The position numbers and the translations under genes were made by a program. DNA of 64,000 nt from Nepenthes gracilis (taxonomy: Eukaryota; Streptophyta; Magnoliopsida; Caryophyllales; Nepenthaceae), in contig BSYO01000024.1 in assembly GCA_033239525.1 (NCBI GenBank), positions 7,091,991-7,155,990 of the forward strand, in the 5' to 3' direction. The notes under the pieces were generated by a model. That model searched no databases. It was not told the origin of the DNA and worked only from the letters and a program-made list of their open reading frames with translations. Of the stretch, positions 22,201 to 33,669 are shown piece by piece (position 1 is the first letter of the stretch; every line of letters starts with the position of its first letter).

Positions 22201-23720
22201 TTAAAAAATATAATTAAAACTAATTTAAATTTAAATTTAAATTTAATTTTTTTCGGATTAATATATCCATGCGATATCAGGTCAACGTATCCGGCCTTCT
22301 GCCCTAAGCCACACTTAAATTTAAGTGGTGGATAAATTATTTAAACAATATAAAAGGATAGTAATTAGCCACAAAATTAGTTCAAATTCAACCCCAAAAG
22401 AATCTTTATTTGCAGTGCTGTCCCTGTTAGTGTCCAAGTTTACAGCCTGATTTCTCTGCCCTTTCAAATATATATACTATTTTTTTTGCTTCTTGGGAAT
22501 TGAGTCCTCTTTAATTTTTTTTCTCTCTCTCTATTTATTATTATTTTAAAAATAATTAATTGAATGGAATGGTATTTTCTTAGCACCCGAACTCATACAT
22601 TACTCGTTATTATATTCTGCTGCCCATGTTAAGGCACGACGCGTACAGCTTGGCTACATTAATGACTTGTTACCACCCCCTTCTTTACAATTTTTCACTT
22701 TTTTTATTTAGATATTTTAAAGACTTAGGCACTCTTTATATATTTTTAAATAATATAATATTATTTATTTTAATTTTTTTATTATATAAATTTATTAAGA
22801 AATATAAATAAATAAAATATTATATTATTAAAAATATTAAAAATTTATTACTTTAACATTACTCTTTTATCTTTGCCTATCACATGGAGTCTTTTGATTT
22901 GTCACTTGCTCACAAGCCTGGTTAAAATCCTTTATTTTAAAAAATTAGTCTGTCGTAGAGTTATCTTTTAGTGGTTATTTACTCGTTATATTTTTTAAAA
23001 AAATTTTATTTATTTACTTATATTAATAAATTTATATAAAAATGTAGACAAATAAAAATCATATTATTTGAAAACGTCACCATAACATTCAAATAATATC
23101 TCTAAAATATTTAATTTACAAAACATACATTATATTATTAGCTAATTTTAAAATTTGTACCAAAAAAATAATTAGTTGATATTATAAATAGATTGTAGAA
23201 TTTATCAATTCTTTCATTGCAGAGTGAGCTACATGTGGAGTGGACATTTTTGTGTAATGGTAATCTTTGGGTGTCAAAAAAAAAAAATTACAATATTAAT
23301 AATCAAAGTTAAATATTTGCTTTCTACATGTGTAAAATAGTTAATTTATTGTTGGTTAAGATGCATATTTATTATATATATTTTTATTTAAATTGATAGC
23401 ATGGAGTGATATTATTTTTGATGCATTTTATATATTTTTTATTTTTAATAAACTTTTAGCTAATAGATAATAGATGTGAATAAAATGTAATCAAACTCTC
23501 TTAATTGCCTAATTTAAACTAATTCCAATTGATAATAAATTTTTTAAATTGAAATTGTATTTTGAATTCCGCCAGTATAAACATTTTTAAAAATACAAAT
23601 CAAAAAATACATATATAGAGGGTTGATTTGTTATATAAATACTGTATAAAAAATAGATGTATATAGACGTTTAAGATTTTTGAATTTATCATGTAGAATT
23701 TTCATAATATCATAAACTTC
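19241..23720. other. AT-rich intergenic DNA
   Basis: Long A/T-rich stretch with homopolymer runs (19548-19592) and frequent stops. The only structure I recognise is the tandem duplication at 19985-20840, listed separately. Small open frames such as 22626-22811 are low-complexity, AT-driven, and not supported as genes. Confidence 0.5.
19985..20840. repeat. degenerate tandem duplication, period about 475 bp
   Basis: Unit 1 (about 19985-20370) and unit 2 (about 20460-20840) share ordered blocks: 'aatcatRaggc-aaaatc-aaagcaatta', 'cc-cataaaaatc', 'aaaagggtc-aat-ctaaccc', 'tttttaattgagatat', 'gaggttYgggac-atctaa' and 'tgaaggtcc'. All are offset by about 475 bp. The copies differ at many positions, so it is old. 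No coding content is seen. Confidence 0.7.
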
Positions 23721-23729
23721 AAACCCAAT

Positions 23730-24680
23730 TTGAGACATTTTGTGCAGCATATTGTTTGTAATGGAAAGGATACATTCATTTGTTGGATCTTTGGCATTAT
23801 TTGGAAACCTTGATGATTACTTTTCCCTCTTGCATCACTCTTGATAGAGTCTATAGTGAAACTTTAATGTGGGGACTTATTTATGATAATTGCTTAAAAT
23901 GAATAACTCATTTTCAATTGGTTGTTGTCTTATATATTTGGATGTGGCCTTTCTATGCCCCTAACCCTCATGCCATAGACATTGTTATTTGGATACTCAT
24001 GATACGTTCTCTGTTAGATTGGTTTAAAGAATTTTTCAGCTTAAAAAGACAAAAGCAGTCTAAGGTTTACTTATTTGAGATCATTCATTCCATCAATATC
24101 TTATGTTCATTCTTTGATTTGTCATTAGAGATAAATTGAGTACTATTGATGGACTTTGATTTTTTCACGTTCTTTCAAGGTGGGTGTTTTGCTGGGAGCT
24201 TAAAAAGTTTATGCAGCACTTATTTTTCGTGTGTGATATTACTAATCATACTTGGAGGGTGATCCATAATAAAACTTGGTATGTGTAGTTGTATAAGAAT
24301 TATAATAGAGCGATTATGTGGCTTGTTAATGGTTGGAAGAGGAGCAGTTTGTCGTCCTACCATGTGACTAGGCTTATTTATAAGAATATTTTTTTACATT
24401 AAAAAAAATGTATCTCTTATTTGTTTAGTCCAATAGCATCATTTGATAGCAACAATACTGTTTATATTAATTTGAATTTTTTGGTTGCTAAAGGTATTTA
24501 CTTTAGCAATAACTGATAAGTTTTTGAACTCGTCTTTGTATCGATAGATTCTTTATATTTAGATTGTCTTCCTCTCTAGTTTTTATGTTTTATTTGCTTT
24601 ATTTTTGTGCATTTTAAGGGTAGGTATGCTTTGCCCTGTCCTTATTTATTAATGTACGGTATTAATTATATATTTTAATT
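23730..24680 (+). mobile_element. LINE (non-LTR retrotransposon) 3' remnant
   Basis: Plus-strand translation in shifted frames gives CNGKDTFI and WLDLWHYLETL-type sequence, then HAIDIVIWIL, then QHLFFVCDITNHTWRVI and WKRSSLSSYHVTRLIYK. These match the order of the C-terminal zinc-binding (zf-RVT) region of plant LINE reverse transcriptases, including the HLFFxC motif. The following 24500-24660 segment, ending 'agggtaggtatgctttgccctg...ttattaatgtacgg', looks like a plant LINE 3' UTR. The RT catalytic part is missing (5' truncation, as is common), and stops break all frames. Confidence 0.65.
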
Positions 24681-26010
24681 TTTTAATATATAAATAAATA
24701 AATAAATATTTATAGAACTAAGGGGCTGAGGTTCAACCCATTCATGTCTTCTATTCTCCTGCTTTTTTAATTTTTTATTTTTAACACAAAAATAAGTAGA
24801 TGAATTAAAACCACATAATTTAAAAAATATTTTAAAAAGAGCTAAATAAAATCCACAAAACGTTTGTCAACTTTACGTATGTATTGCTTATATGAATTTA
24901 CAGCACAGGTAAAACGATGAGATTCTATACAGCATTAACGTTGCCCCCTTTGTCCGTTTTCAAATAATGAAAATGGAGAGTGGGGCCAAGCACGTGACAA
25001 AGGTGGAGGCGAGTGTCAGCCATCATGTGACTTCTTTTGCGGGGGATTCTTTGTCAACCGATCCCCAGCGATGTCTCCTCACCCACTTCAATTTATTTCT
25101 CACTTATTTTAGTTTGTTTGTTGCCTTGCTAAGACCACTCTTCCTGAACGTGGTAAAGATAAACTATAGCAGTGTTGGATGTGATATTATATACACACAC
25201 GTTCATTATAACAATTCTACTTCATTACCCCAAGGATGCTATGACTTTAATCAAATTTCAATAATTTTATTGAATTTTCCTCGGCTTCGATTTCATCGGT
25301 TTTGACGCCCCCTCCCCCCACAAACTGCTGTGCGGCAAGACGGGCTTTTAAGTTATTAGGCGACTAACACTGCTCTTTTAGTCTACAGGTGAGTCATATC
25401 ACAATTGGTATTGCTATTGCCATGGAGCATCCTCTTAAGGTTATCATGCCTCTGTGCCATGAGCCATACATAGCCTTTTGTAATAGGCCAACCGTTTAGG
25501 AGAGGAGGTCACCAGGCCAAAGGGATTGGATGTGCATTTAACTTAACTGATATAATTAGAATTAGAAGATAATTTATTGAAGTATCCTCCCTCCTCAGGC
25601 TGCAATGAGAAGTTAAGCAGCAACTACAGAAGCCACCTCCATTGCAATAATAAAACAAGATGAGAAAAAGGACATCTATTATTTAAATTTTAAAAAAGAA
25701 AATAAACTTCTCGCGGTTGTTTTAAAACAGAACTCACAGTTTTTGCCCAGCTCTCCATGACGTTCACGGCCCCAAGCTCCCCAACTCGCGATGAATGCCA
25801 TCGCTAATGATCAATTCCTTCTCCATCGTTTACGTCTTTGACGGGACAAATAACAATACCACTGCCACGACCAAATTTAAATCAATCACCGATAAAAAAA
25901 CATCTCAATCTTTTTTTAGTAGAAGATAAAGAAAACAACAATGAAATATTCGAGTCTGAATACAGTCAACGTGATTTCCGGTCAAGTTGTAGAAACACAT
26001 TACAACTTCT
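24681..26010. other. intergenic DNA left of the Sirevirus insertion
   Basis: No gene recognised. A 112-residue frame at 24967-25305 has no family motif and ends in AT-rich sequence. Two CACGTGAC/CATGTGAC-like motifs near 24991 and 25023 could be regulatory but have no gene next to them. The segment ends in AGTAT (26011-26015), the target duplication of the next element. Confidence 0.4.
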
Positions 26011-26015
26011 AGTAT

Positions 26016-27032
26016 TGTTAGAGACATTTGTCTAATTGACATATTTCGTAACCATATGTATTAGTGTATCAATGTCGGGTTGTGGGTTGTCGGGTTAAAG
26101 TCCGTTATGACCGGTCCGCACTCTAGTCGCTCGAGCCGCCCGAAGCCCTTGCGCTCGCCCAGTGCTCGAATCCCGTTCGAGCCGAAAATCCAGAAGGTAC
26201 ACGGCTCGCCAGGCGCTCGAGCCGAAAATCTAGAAAGTACCCGGCTCGCCAGGCGCTCGATATCCGCTCGAGTCGAAAATCCAGAAGGGTCCCCGCTCGC
26301 TGCTCGCCTTTTGGCCGCTCGAGCGCCGGTGCAACGGGCAAAATTTTTGAACGATTTTTTGCGCCCTCTATAAATACTGGACTTAGGTTTTTGAAACCCT
26401 AACATTCTGGAGTGATTATTTTCATGCCTCATTGAGAAGAAAGGTATCTTGTGCTTCAATATTATTGTACCTCTTGAGAAAACTTAACACTACAAAATTA
26501 CTCTTCATGCTTAAACAAGTTTTCTCGCCAACCTTCTTTAACCATTGAATCATTGCTTTCTACCTTCGTTGGAGACGTTGGTCCGTGAAGAAGGAGACTC
26601 GTTCATGATTGGCAATTCAAGTGGTTCGAGGAAAGATTGACGTGAAGACCGGAAGGTCTCCGGTTCCATTACCGCGGGCAAATCCAAGGGGTTCCTTAGT
26701 AGGGATCACGTGACGGGAGTAAGTCGGCTAGGTTAGCGTGTCGTTACCACCCGGTTTGTAAGTTGATTTTCATAGTGCATTGCTTCCCTGGCCGTTGAAG
26801 CCCGGAGTGTTTTTCTCAATACCGTGGGTATCGAGTTTTCACTTTGTCACCAAAAATCACGTCTTTATATTATTGCTTACGTATTTTGTTTACTGCGAAT
26901 GATTTTTAGTCTCGTATGCATTTAGTACTAAATATCTTTTACGTATATTAGATATTTATTCTACTGCTTCCGTTATACTTTTAATGGGGTCGAAACTTGA
27001 TTGTTCACGTTAGCACAAACAGTGCTTTTTTA
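26016..27032 (+). repeat. 5' LTR of the Sirevirus-type element
   Basis: Starts TGTTAGAGACATTTGTC and ends at about 27032 ('cagtgctttttta', where the partner ends '...tttttca'). U3 holds a GC-rich cluster of CTCGAG-type palindromes (26128-26325), then the TATA box at 26369. It has about 30 bp after the TATA box that the 3' LTR lacks. Confidence 0.9.
26369..26376 (+). promoter_or_regulatory. LTR TATA box, Sirevirus-type element
   Basis: TATAAATA, conserved as TATAAAT at 34046-34052 in the 3' LTR, directly downstream of the CTCGAG cluster. Probable core promoter for the genomic RNA. Confidence 0.6.
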
Positions 27033-27033
27033 A

Positions 27034-27046
27034 TTTGCATCAGAGA
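27034..27046 (+). other. primer binding site (degenerate initiator tRNA-Met type)
   Basis: 'tttgcatcagaga' lies 1-2 bp after the 5' LTR and resembles the TGGTATCAGAG sequence complementary to the 3' end of initiator tRNA-Met, with a few substitutions. Confidence 0.55.
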
Positions 27047-27073
27047 TTCATCCCGATCCACGACCCCGATCTA

Positions 27074-28850
27074 GATGCATTCTAGTCAATCACTGTCCGT
27101 TCCTCCCTATTTTGATGGGAGCAATTATGCGTACTAGAAAGTACGTATGAGGGCATTTTTAAAATCAATGGATGAGCGTATTTGGGTAAGTACCCAAGTT
27201 GGGTGGACTCCACCCACTAGTTCCACTGGGTAACGAACAAAAGCCTTATCTTTATGGACTAAAGAGGAACTTGATGCATGTAACTGGAATAGTAAGGAGT
27301 TACATGCTATTTTTATGGCTATTTTTCCTGAAGAATTTAAACGCATCTCTATGTGTGAAAATCAAAAGATGCCTGGGACATTCTTGAAATTACTCACGAA
27401 GGCATGAAACTAGTCAAAAATTCAAAATTACTAATGCTCACCACTAAGTTTGAAGAAATACGAATGAAAGATGTTGAGACGTTTGATGACTTTTATGCTA
27501 AATTGAACGACATTGTGAATTCTACATTCAATTTAGGAGAACGTATTCCTGAAAACAGAATTGTCCGAAAAGTTCTTCGATCTTTGCCAGAACGTTTTAG
27601 ACCCAAAGTTACTACCATTGAAGAAAGTAAAGATCTAGATAAACTGAAAATAGAAGAACTTGTAGGGTCCCTACAAACGTATGAGCACACTCTTCCCCAA
27701 TCTAAAAGAAACAAATCAATTGCCCTGAAAACAGTAAAGGAAGAGAAAGATCGTCACTCAGATGATGAATCATGTAGTGATGAGGATTTTGCTCTATTTG
27801 TTAAAAATTTTAAGAAATTTTTCAAAAATAAAAACAGTAAACGACCTTTCAAAGGAACTGAACTGTTTTAAACTCCATTCAAAAGGGACAAAAAGGAAAC
27901 TAAAGATGTCAAAACTAAGAAATCCCAAGAAATCCAATGCCATGAATGTTCCAGTTTTGGTCATATCCAGACTGAGTCCCCCAATTTCAAGCGTCAAAAA
28001 GGAAAAGTATTAAATGTGTCTCTAACGAATGATGAAGATAATACAAATCACAATGAACAATCATCCGAAGATGATGAAGTAAATTACATGGCATTCAAGA
28101 CCTCTATAATTAGCGGTGACGAAGCCATCAGTGCACCTTCCGAACAGTCAGACTCTTCTCATGAAGAATCTGATGGTGATTTTGATGGGCTTCAAGAAAC
28201 ATATCATAAACTTTTTAGAGAATGCTTGAAAGTAAAGAAAATGAATAAAAGTTTAAATACTAAACTCATCAACCTGGAAAGAGAAAATGATGAAATTGAA
28301 ACAAAATTGAAGGGTGCCACAATTATTTGTCATGATCTGGGAAGTAAAAATAGCTCCTTAATCGCTAAAATTAAGACTCTAGAAGTGGAGCTTGAGAACA
28401 CTAAGGACGATCTGAAAAAATTCTTAAGTGGAGCCCAAAAACTTGATCATATGTTGCGAATTGGGAAAGTGGCTGGAAATAAAAAGGTTTTGGGTTATGT
28501 TGAGAAAATCTCCCAACATGGTCCACAACCTAAAATTGTATTTGTTCCCGCTACAAAACTTCCACTCAAAAATATTACCACTCCCAAAGTCATTAAGATC
28601 GTGCCTCAACGTGTGGAGAAAAGATTTGGCTCAACTCGTTTGCCTATCTCACATAATTAAAAAGTCATGAACAAATCATCAAACACTTTCAAGGCCTCCA
28701 AAAACTTCAATCAAAGATCTATGAACAATTCTTTTCGACCTAAATTTGTGCCTACCTGCCATGCATGTGAAAAAGTAGGTCATATTCGTCCTCAGTGCCA
28801 CACTATGAATCTTCTGTATAACCAACGATAAGGGCTAAAAATGAATAAAC
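27074..28850 (+). pseudogene. gag of the Sirevirus-type element
   Basis: The start encodes PPYFDGSNYAY, the copia gag opening, then broken frames lead into 27404-27871 with FEEIRMKDVETFDDFYAKL and RIVRKVLRSLPERFRPKV (copia gag core). A first zinc knuckle, CHECSSFGHIQTES (about 27934-27975), has Ser in place of the last Cys. The frame 28016-28660 is acidic and coiled-coil-like (NTKLINLERENDEIETKLK). A second knuckle, CHACEKVGHIRPQC, at about 28757-28798 is intact. Gag assembles the particle and packages RNA. Stops near 27135 and 27868 and at least two frameshifts inactivate it. Confidence 0.8.
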
Positions 28851-29004
28851 TCGTTGATCACATTCAACACTTGGATGAACAAGTGAAAAGGCTGAATCAG
28901 AAAATGCATTTGGGAAGAAAAATTTAGGTAAAGAAAAGTGAGTTGAAAAATTCTTCAAAAACAATCCAATGCCATGTTGCTCACATAGCCTTAAAAGCTC
29001 AAAA

Positions 29005-29525
29005 TCAATCTCTGTGGTACTTGGATAGTGGATGCTCTAGACACGTGTGGAAATAAAGCCATGTTCTCTTCAATGTCAGACCATCATGATGGGACGGTCA
29101 TCTTTGGTGATGGCTCAAGAGCTCTTATCCTTGGTCGAGGCTTGATTGGTATTTCTGGACTCTCGAAGCCCTGTGATGTTTTGTATGTATCAGGATTAAA
29201 ATCTAACCTCCTGAGTATTAGTCAATTTTGTGATGACAACTTTGATGTCCGATTTTTTCAAGATAAATGCTCCATCTATGACACAAATGGCTCAATTGTT
29301 TTAGAGGGAAAGAGAACTCCTGACAATCTTTATCGTATTGTGCCTAATAATATTCTTAAATGCAAATCTGCTAAAATTGGCACAACTGAATTGTGGCATC
29401 AACGCCTTGGCCACCTAAATTTTCAAAGCTTATCTAAAATCTCGAAGAAGAGTTGTGTTGAAGGGTTGCCTAAACTGTCAAATGTAAAACATCGTGTGTG
29501 TGGTCCTTGTCAATTAGGAAAATAA
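29005..29525 (+). pseudogene. protease end and integrase zinc domain, Sirevirus-type element
   Basis: The PR active site LWYLDSGCSRH is encoded at about 29007-29040 and is then lost by a frameshift. The next frame (29028-29525) carries the PR remainder (VLYVSGLKSNLLSISQFC) and the integrase HHCC zinc-binding domain, ELWHQRLGHLNFQSL ... CGPCQLGK. A stop at 29523 breaks the link to the integrase core. Confidence 0.8.
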
Positions 29526-29588
29526 ATTCGATCAAGTCACTCATCACATAGTGATATCAACACATCATGACCTCTGGAATTAATTCAT

Positions 29589-31079
29589 ATGGATCTTATG
29601 GGGCCGTCTAGAACTAAAAGTTTAGGAGGTAAAAAGTACATTTTAGTTGTTGTGGATGATTTTTCTAGGTATTCATGGATAGACCTTATTCGAGAAAAAT
29701 CTGATACTTTTGACTACGTAAAAATATTGTGTAAAAGACTTGCCAATGAAAAATGTACTTCTATCATTAGAATTCGAAGTGATCATGGCAAGGAGTTTGA
29801 GAATTCAAAATTTGAAACATTTTGTAATGATGAGGGAATTCACCATGAATTTTCTTCACTCATCACCCCTCAACAAAACGGGATTGTAGAATGTAAAAAT
29901 CGGGTTATTCAAGAAACGGCCAAAACAATGATGCAATATCAAAATATTTCTATGCATTTTTGGGGCGAAGCTGTGAATACGGCTTGTCACATAATCAACC
30001 GGGTCTACCTAAGACCTGGGATAGAAACAACCCCTTACGAACTTTGGAAAGGAAAGAAACCAAATGTTAAGTATTTCCATATCTTCGGCAGTCAATGTTT
30101 TATTCTACGTGATAGGAAAAACTTAGGAAAGTTCGACTCAAAAAGTGATGAAGGAATATTCTTGGGATATTCCTTAACTAGTCGAGCCTATCGAGTCTTC
30201 AATTTGCGCACTCAAACAGTTATGGAATCCATAAATATTGTTATGAATGATACTCCTCATGACCATCCTAAAAGCACTGATTGCTCAAATAAAGATGATG
30301 ATCATGATAACGCCTTACCCAATATATCCTCTTCTGACATTGAGCAAGTAACTCCTACTGGCATTCCTACAAAGGAACATTTTTTCAGAGTTAAGCTCAA
30401 TCATCCAAAGGACCTAATATTGGGCAATGTTAATGAAGGTATGAGGCTGCGTCGCCGTATTCTTAATCAGCTCACCTATACCTGTTATGTCTCTCACATC
30501 GAACCCAAAAAGGTCGAAGAGGCCTTACTCGATGAATGCTGGACAAATGTCATGCATGAGGAACTCAATCAATTTGTGAGAAATGATGTTTGGACCTTGG
30601 TTCCCCGTCCTACTCATACAAATATCATTGGGACCAAGTGGATATTCAAAAATAAAACCGGTGAAAATGAAAACATCACCCGTAATAAAGCTCGCCTTGT
30701 TGCTCCAGGATATACTCAGGTAGAAGGCATCGACTATGACGAGACGTTTGCCCCTGTGGCCCGTTTGGAGTCTATTCGTATCCTTCTATTTGTTGCATGT
30801 ACCATGGGATTTAAATTATACCAAATGGATGTCAAAAGTGCATTTCTAAATGGGTTCATACAAGAAGAGGTCTATGTTGAACAACCGAAAGGTTTTGTGA
30901 ACCCTACATTTTCTGACCATGTGTACAAACTCAAGAAGACTCTCTACGGCCTTAAACAAGCTCCCCGAGCTTGGTACGAACGTCTTACATCGTACTTTAA
31001 TGATAATGGTTTTGTTCGAGGGAGTGTTGATAAAACTCTATTTGTGCAAATGACTGACAAATGTATGTTGGTAGCCTAA
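29589..31079 (+). pseudogene. integrase core and reverse transcriptase, Sirevirus-type element
   Basis: A 496-residue frame, the longest in the window. The integrase core has [17 protein letters not shown] with [21 protein letters not shown] and the Glu of [11 protein letters not shown], so all three acidic residues are present. A linker with [19 protein letters not shown] follows. RT starts near [12 protein letters not shown] and has [35 protein letters not shown] and [13 protein letters not shown]. It ends at a TAA (31077) just before the catalytic box, which in the next codons reads YVND instead of YVDD. Both the stop and the D-to-N change would disable RT. In copia elements this polyprotein integrates and copies the element. 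Confidence 0.9.
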
Positions 31080-32000
31080 GTTTATGTTAATGACATAGTC
31101 TTTGGCACTACTGTCGACTCCCGTGCACATTCCTTTACAAAATGTATGGCCTCTGAATTCGAAATGAGTATGATTGGAGAACTTACATACTTCCTTGGCT
31201 CACGGTACATTTATTTCCCAAGCAAAATATGCCAAGGACCTAGTCAAACGCTTTAATCTTGATAACTCTAAACATACTCGGTCCCCCATGAGCACCTCCT
31301 TCAAGTTGGATCGTGACCCTGCAGGCAAGAGTGTCGATCCTCTCTTCAGAAGCATGATCGGCAGTCTCTTGTATTTGACAGCTAGCTGACCCGACATTAC
31401 ATTTAGTGTCGGTGTCTGCGCTCGTTATCAATCTAACCCAAAAGAATCCCACTTAAGTGTTGTTAAACGTATTATTCGATAGATCAATGGGACGTCTGAT
31501 TTTGGGATTCACTTCTCTAACGAATCAAATTTTGCCTTGGCCGGATACTCCGATGCCGATTGGGCCGAAAATACTGAAGATCGAAAGAGCACCTCCAGTG
31601 GATGTTTTATGTCGGCTCCAATTTGGTAGCTTGGCTGAGTAAGAAACAAAATTCTATTTCACTGTCTACGGCTGAAGCAGAATACATCGCCGCGGGCAGT
31701 TGTTGCACCAAACTCCTATGGATGAAACAAATGCTTCTTGACTATGGTATTGTCCAGGACACTATGCAGATTTATTGTGACAATACTAGTGTAATAAATA
31801 TTTCTAAAAATCCTGCGCAATATTTTTGTACCAAACATATCGATATTCGGCATCATTTCATTCGTGAGCTTGTGGAAACTCATGTCATATCCCTTACGCA
31901 CACGCCAATCGAACATCAGCTGGCCGATATTATTTTTTCCAGATGTTGGCTCCAAGAAAGTCTTGTCACGCAAGTTCAGCGGCAAACGATCTCGGCCGAG
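31080..32000 (+). pseudogene. RT thumb and RNase H, Sirevirus-type element
   Basis: After the stop the sequence continues as VYVNDIVFG, ELTYFLG, then in a shifted frame AKYAKDLVKRFNLDNSKHT and MIGSLLYLTAS, and finally the RNase H frame 31602-32030 with VAWLSKKQNSISLSTAEAEY, IYCDNTSVINISKNP, KHIDIRHHFIREL and HQLADI. Frameshifts are near 31174 and 31460-31600. The RNase H acidic positions appear kept. Confidence 0.85.
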
Positions 32001-33097
32001 TGGGATCTCCGCTCCCGATCGCTTTATTAGTCCTGAGGCCGAGACTCTGTTTCACACCCACATGTCGAATCATCAGCTCTCCTTGGAACGGGAAGTCTGC
32101 TTCGACTTAGTTGACCCTTCCATCTCCTCTCTCTTCATTGACCGCGGTTGGGCGCCAATCCTCACAGGTTTGGTTGCTCCATCGCTCATTCTTATTCAGG
32201 AGTTTTACTCCAACATTCATGCAATTACCTACAATTCTTTTTCTACTTTCGTGCGGGGGGCATGCGTCCACATTACTGTCGATGTGCTCGCACGCGTTAT
32301 TGGTATTCCTCGGGTAGAAAACCCAACTTATCCTTATACGGCGCTCTCCCGACCTAGTTATACTGAGATTGCCACTTTTTTCTACGGTGCCCCTCTAGAG
32401 TGGTAGGGCAAAACTTTCCAGACCTCGTACCTCTTCTCTCGGCGACTGGTCATGAGCCGTATCATGCTCACGAACCTGTTCCCTATCTTCCACTTCTCGT
32501 CCCTTTCCGAGGAGAAGGCCTTATTTTTGTATGCTCTCTTGAGTGGTCAGTCCATTGATTTACCATTCCATTTTATCACTCACACCGTTGTCAACTTCTC
32601 CGGCCGGAAAGAGGCCAACCTACCTTTCGGGTGCCTTATTCAGCGCCTACTTGCTGGGCTGGGTCACCCCTTCGCTGACTATCCATGCCTACCGCTCGAC
32701 CGACCCATCACCTCTTCCACCTTCGCTCAGAGTCGGTCTCACGCTCATCGTTTTGCTGTTGAGCCCCCCGGAGCTGTTTGATGAGCCTCTCCCTGACGTG
32801 ACTCCTCCTCAGCAGAATGAAGGCCCCTCTGGCTCGGCTTCGTTCTTTCCTGACCCCTCGGGTCCTGGCCCGTCTACTTCACATCGGCACTCCACCTCTT
32901 CCTCGGCCGCTCTGATGGGTCAGATGTCTTGCCTTACTGACCGTTTTGAGCGTCTGTATTCCTCCCAAGAGCGGATTCTTGCTTCTCAGTCTCAACTCCA
33001 GTCCCACATGCTTGCTGGTTTTGAGCGGTTGGATGCTAGTTTTGAGCGGTTGGATACTCGTTTGGCTACTCAGGAGGCTGCGTTTCAATGTTGGTAG
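31960..33097 (+). pseudogene. extra 3' ORF at the envelope position of the Sirevirus-type element
   Basis: A third ORF follows RNase H. It encodes EREVCFDLVDPSISSLFIDR, then GWAPILTG, IQEFYSNIHAITYNSF and VRGACVHITVDVLARVIGIP, which fits the 'putative plant transposon protein' family (RGW, EFYxN, VRG, a helical domain). An in-frame TAG occurs at 32404; the frame then continues (FLYALLSGQSIDLPFHFITH) to about 32770, where a frameshift leads into a proline/serine-rich region and a C-terminal coiled coil (DRFERLYSSQERILASQSQL, FERLDASFERLDTRLAT) ending at 33097. Sireviruses carry such ORFs where retroviruses have env. I see no signal peptide or membrane segment, so an envelope role is not supported here. 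Confidence 0.75.
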
Positions 33098-33159
33098 TGA
33101 CATTATGGCTCTCCACCTCCCAGCGATTCTGAGTGAACCCCTCTCTTTGGCTCTTCGTG

Positions 33160-33669
33160 ACAAAAAGGGGGAGATTGAGGTTTCTTTTTTGGTGCATGCT
33201 GATAGGGGGAGTTTAGGCAAGATGTTCTTACTTGTGTTAGGGGGAGCTTTGATTTGCTCTTACTTGTGTTAGGGGGAGATTTGCTATTACTGTTATCTGT
33301 TGACTTGTTATCTGTTGACTTACTATATCTACTCTTTCGGTTATCATTGATGTTATCTGTTTTAATGTTATCTGTTGACTTGCTATTTAAGATATCTATT
33401 CTTTCTGTTACACTTCAGTACTGTATTGCCTATATTTTTATCTTGTTGGTACTAATCCTGCTTGACCAGGTATCTCTATTAGACTGATGCAGTCGTCCCT
33501 ACCTCGACACAGCAGTACCAGTGTAGTTTCTTTTATATATTATTTTTGTATCTCACTAGACGTAGATTTTTATGTACACGGGTTCTATCTCGGTGGTGTC
33601 TGAACCCATAATTCACTTGTATTTATTTTATTTTCTGAGTTTTGTCACGGAATTGCCAAAGGGGGAGAT
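33160..33669 (+). other. multiple polypurine-tract region
   Basis: Five copies of a GGGGGAG-core tract lie before the 3' LTR: 33162-33175 (aaaaagggggagatt), 33204-33212, 33238-33246, 33271-33280, and the LTR-proximal one at 33658-33669 (aaagggggagat). The last primes plus-strand synthesis; the upstream series is a hallmark of Sireviruses. Between them are short repeats of 'gttatctgttgactt' (33293-33385). Confidence 0.8.

Noticed and set aside
24967..25305. 112-residue plus-strand frame beginning MKMESGAKHV
   Set aside because: No motif, no supporting promoter or splice context, low-complexity C-terminus.
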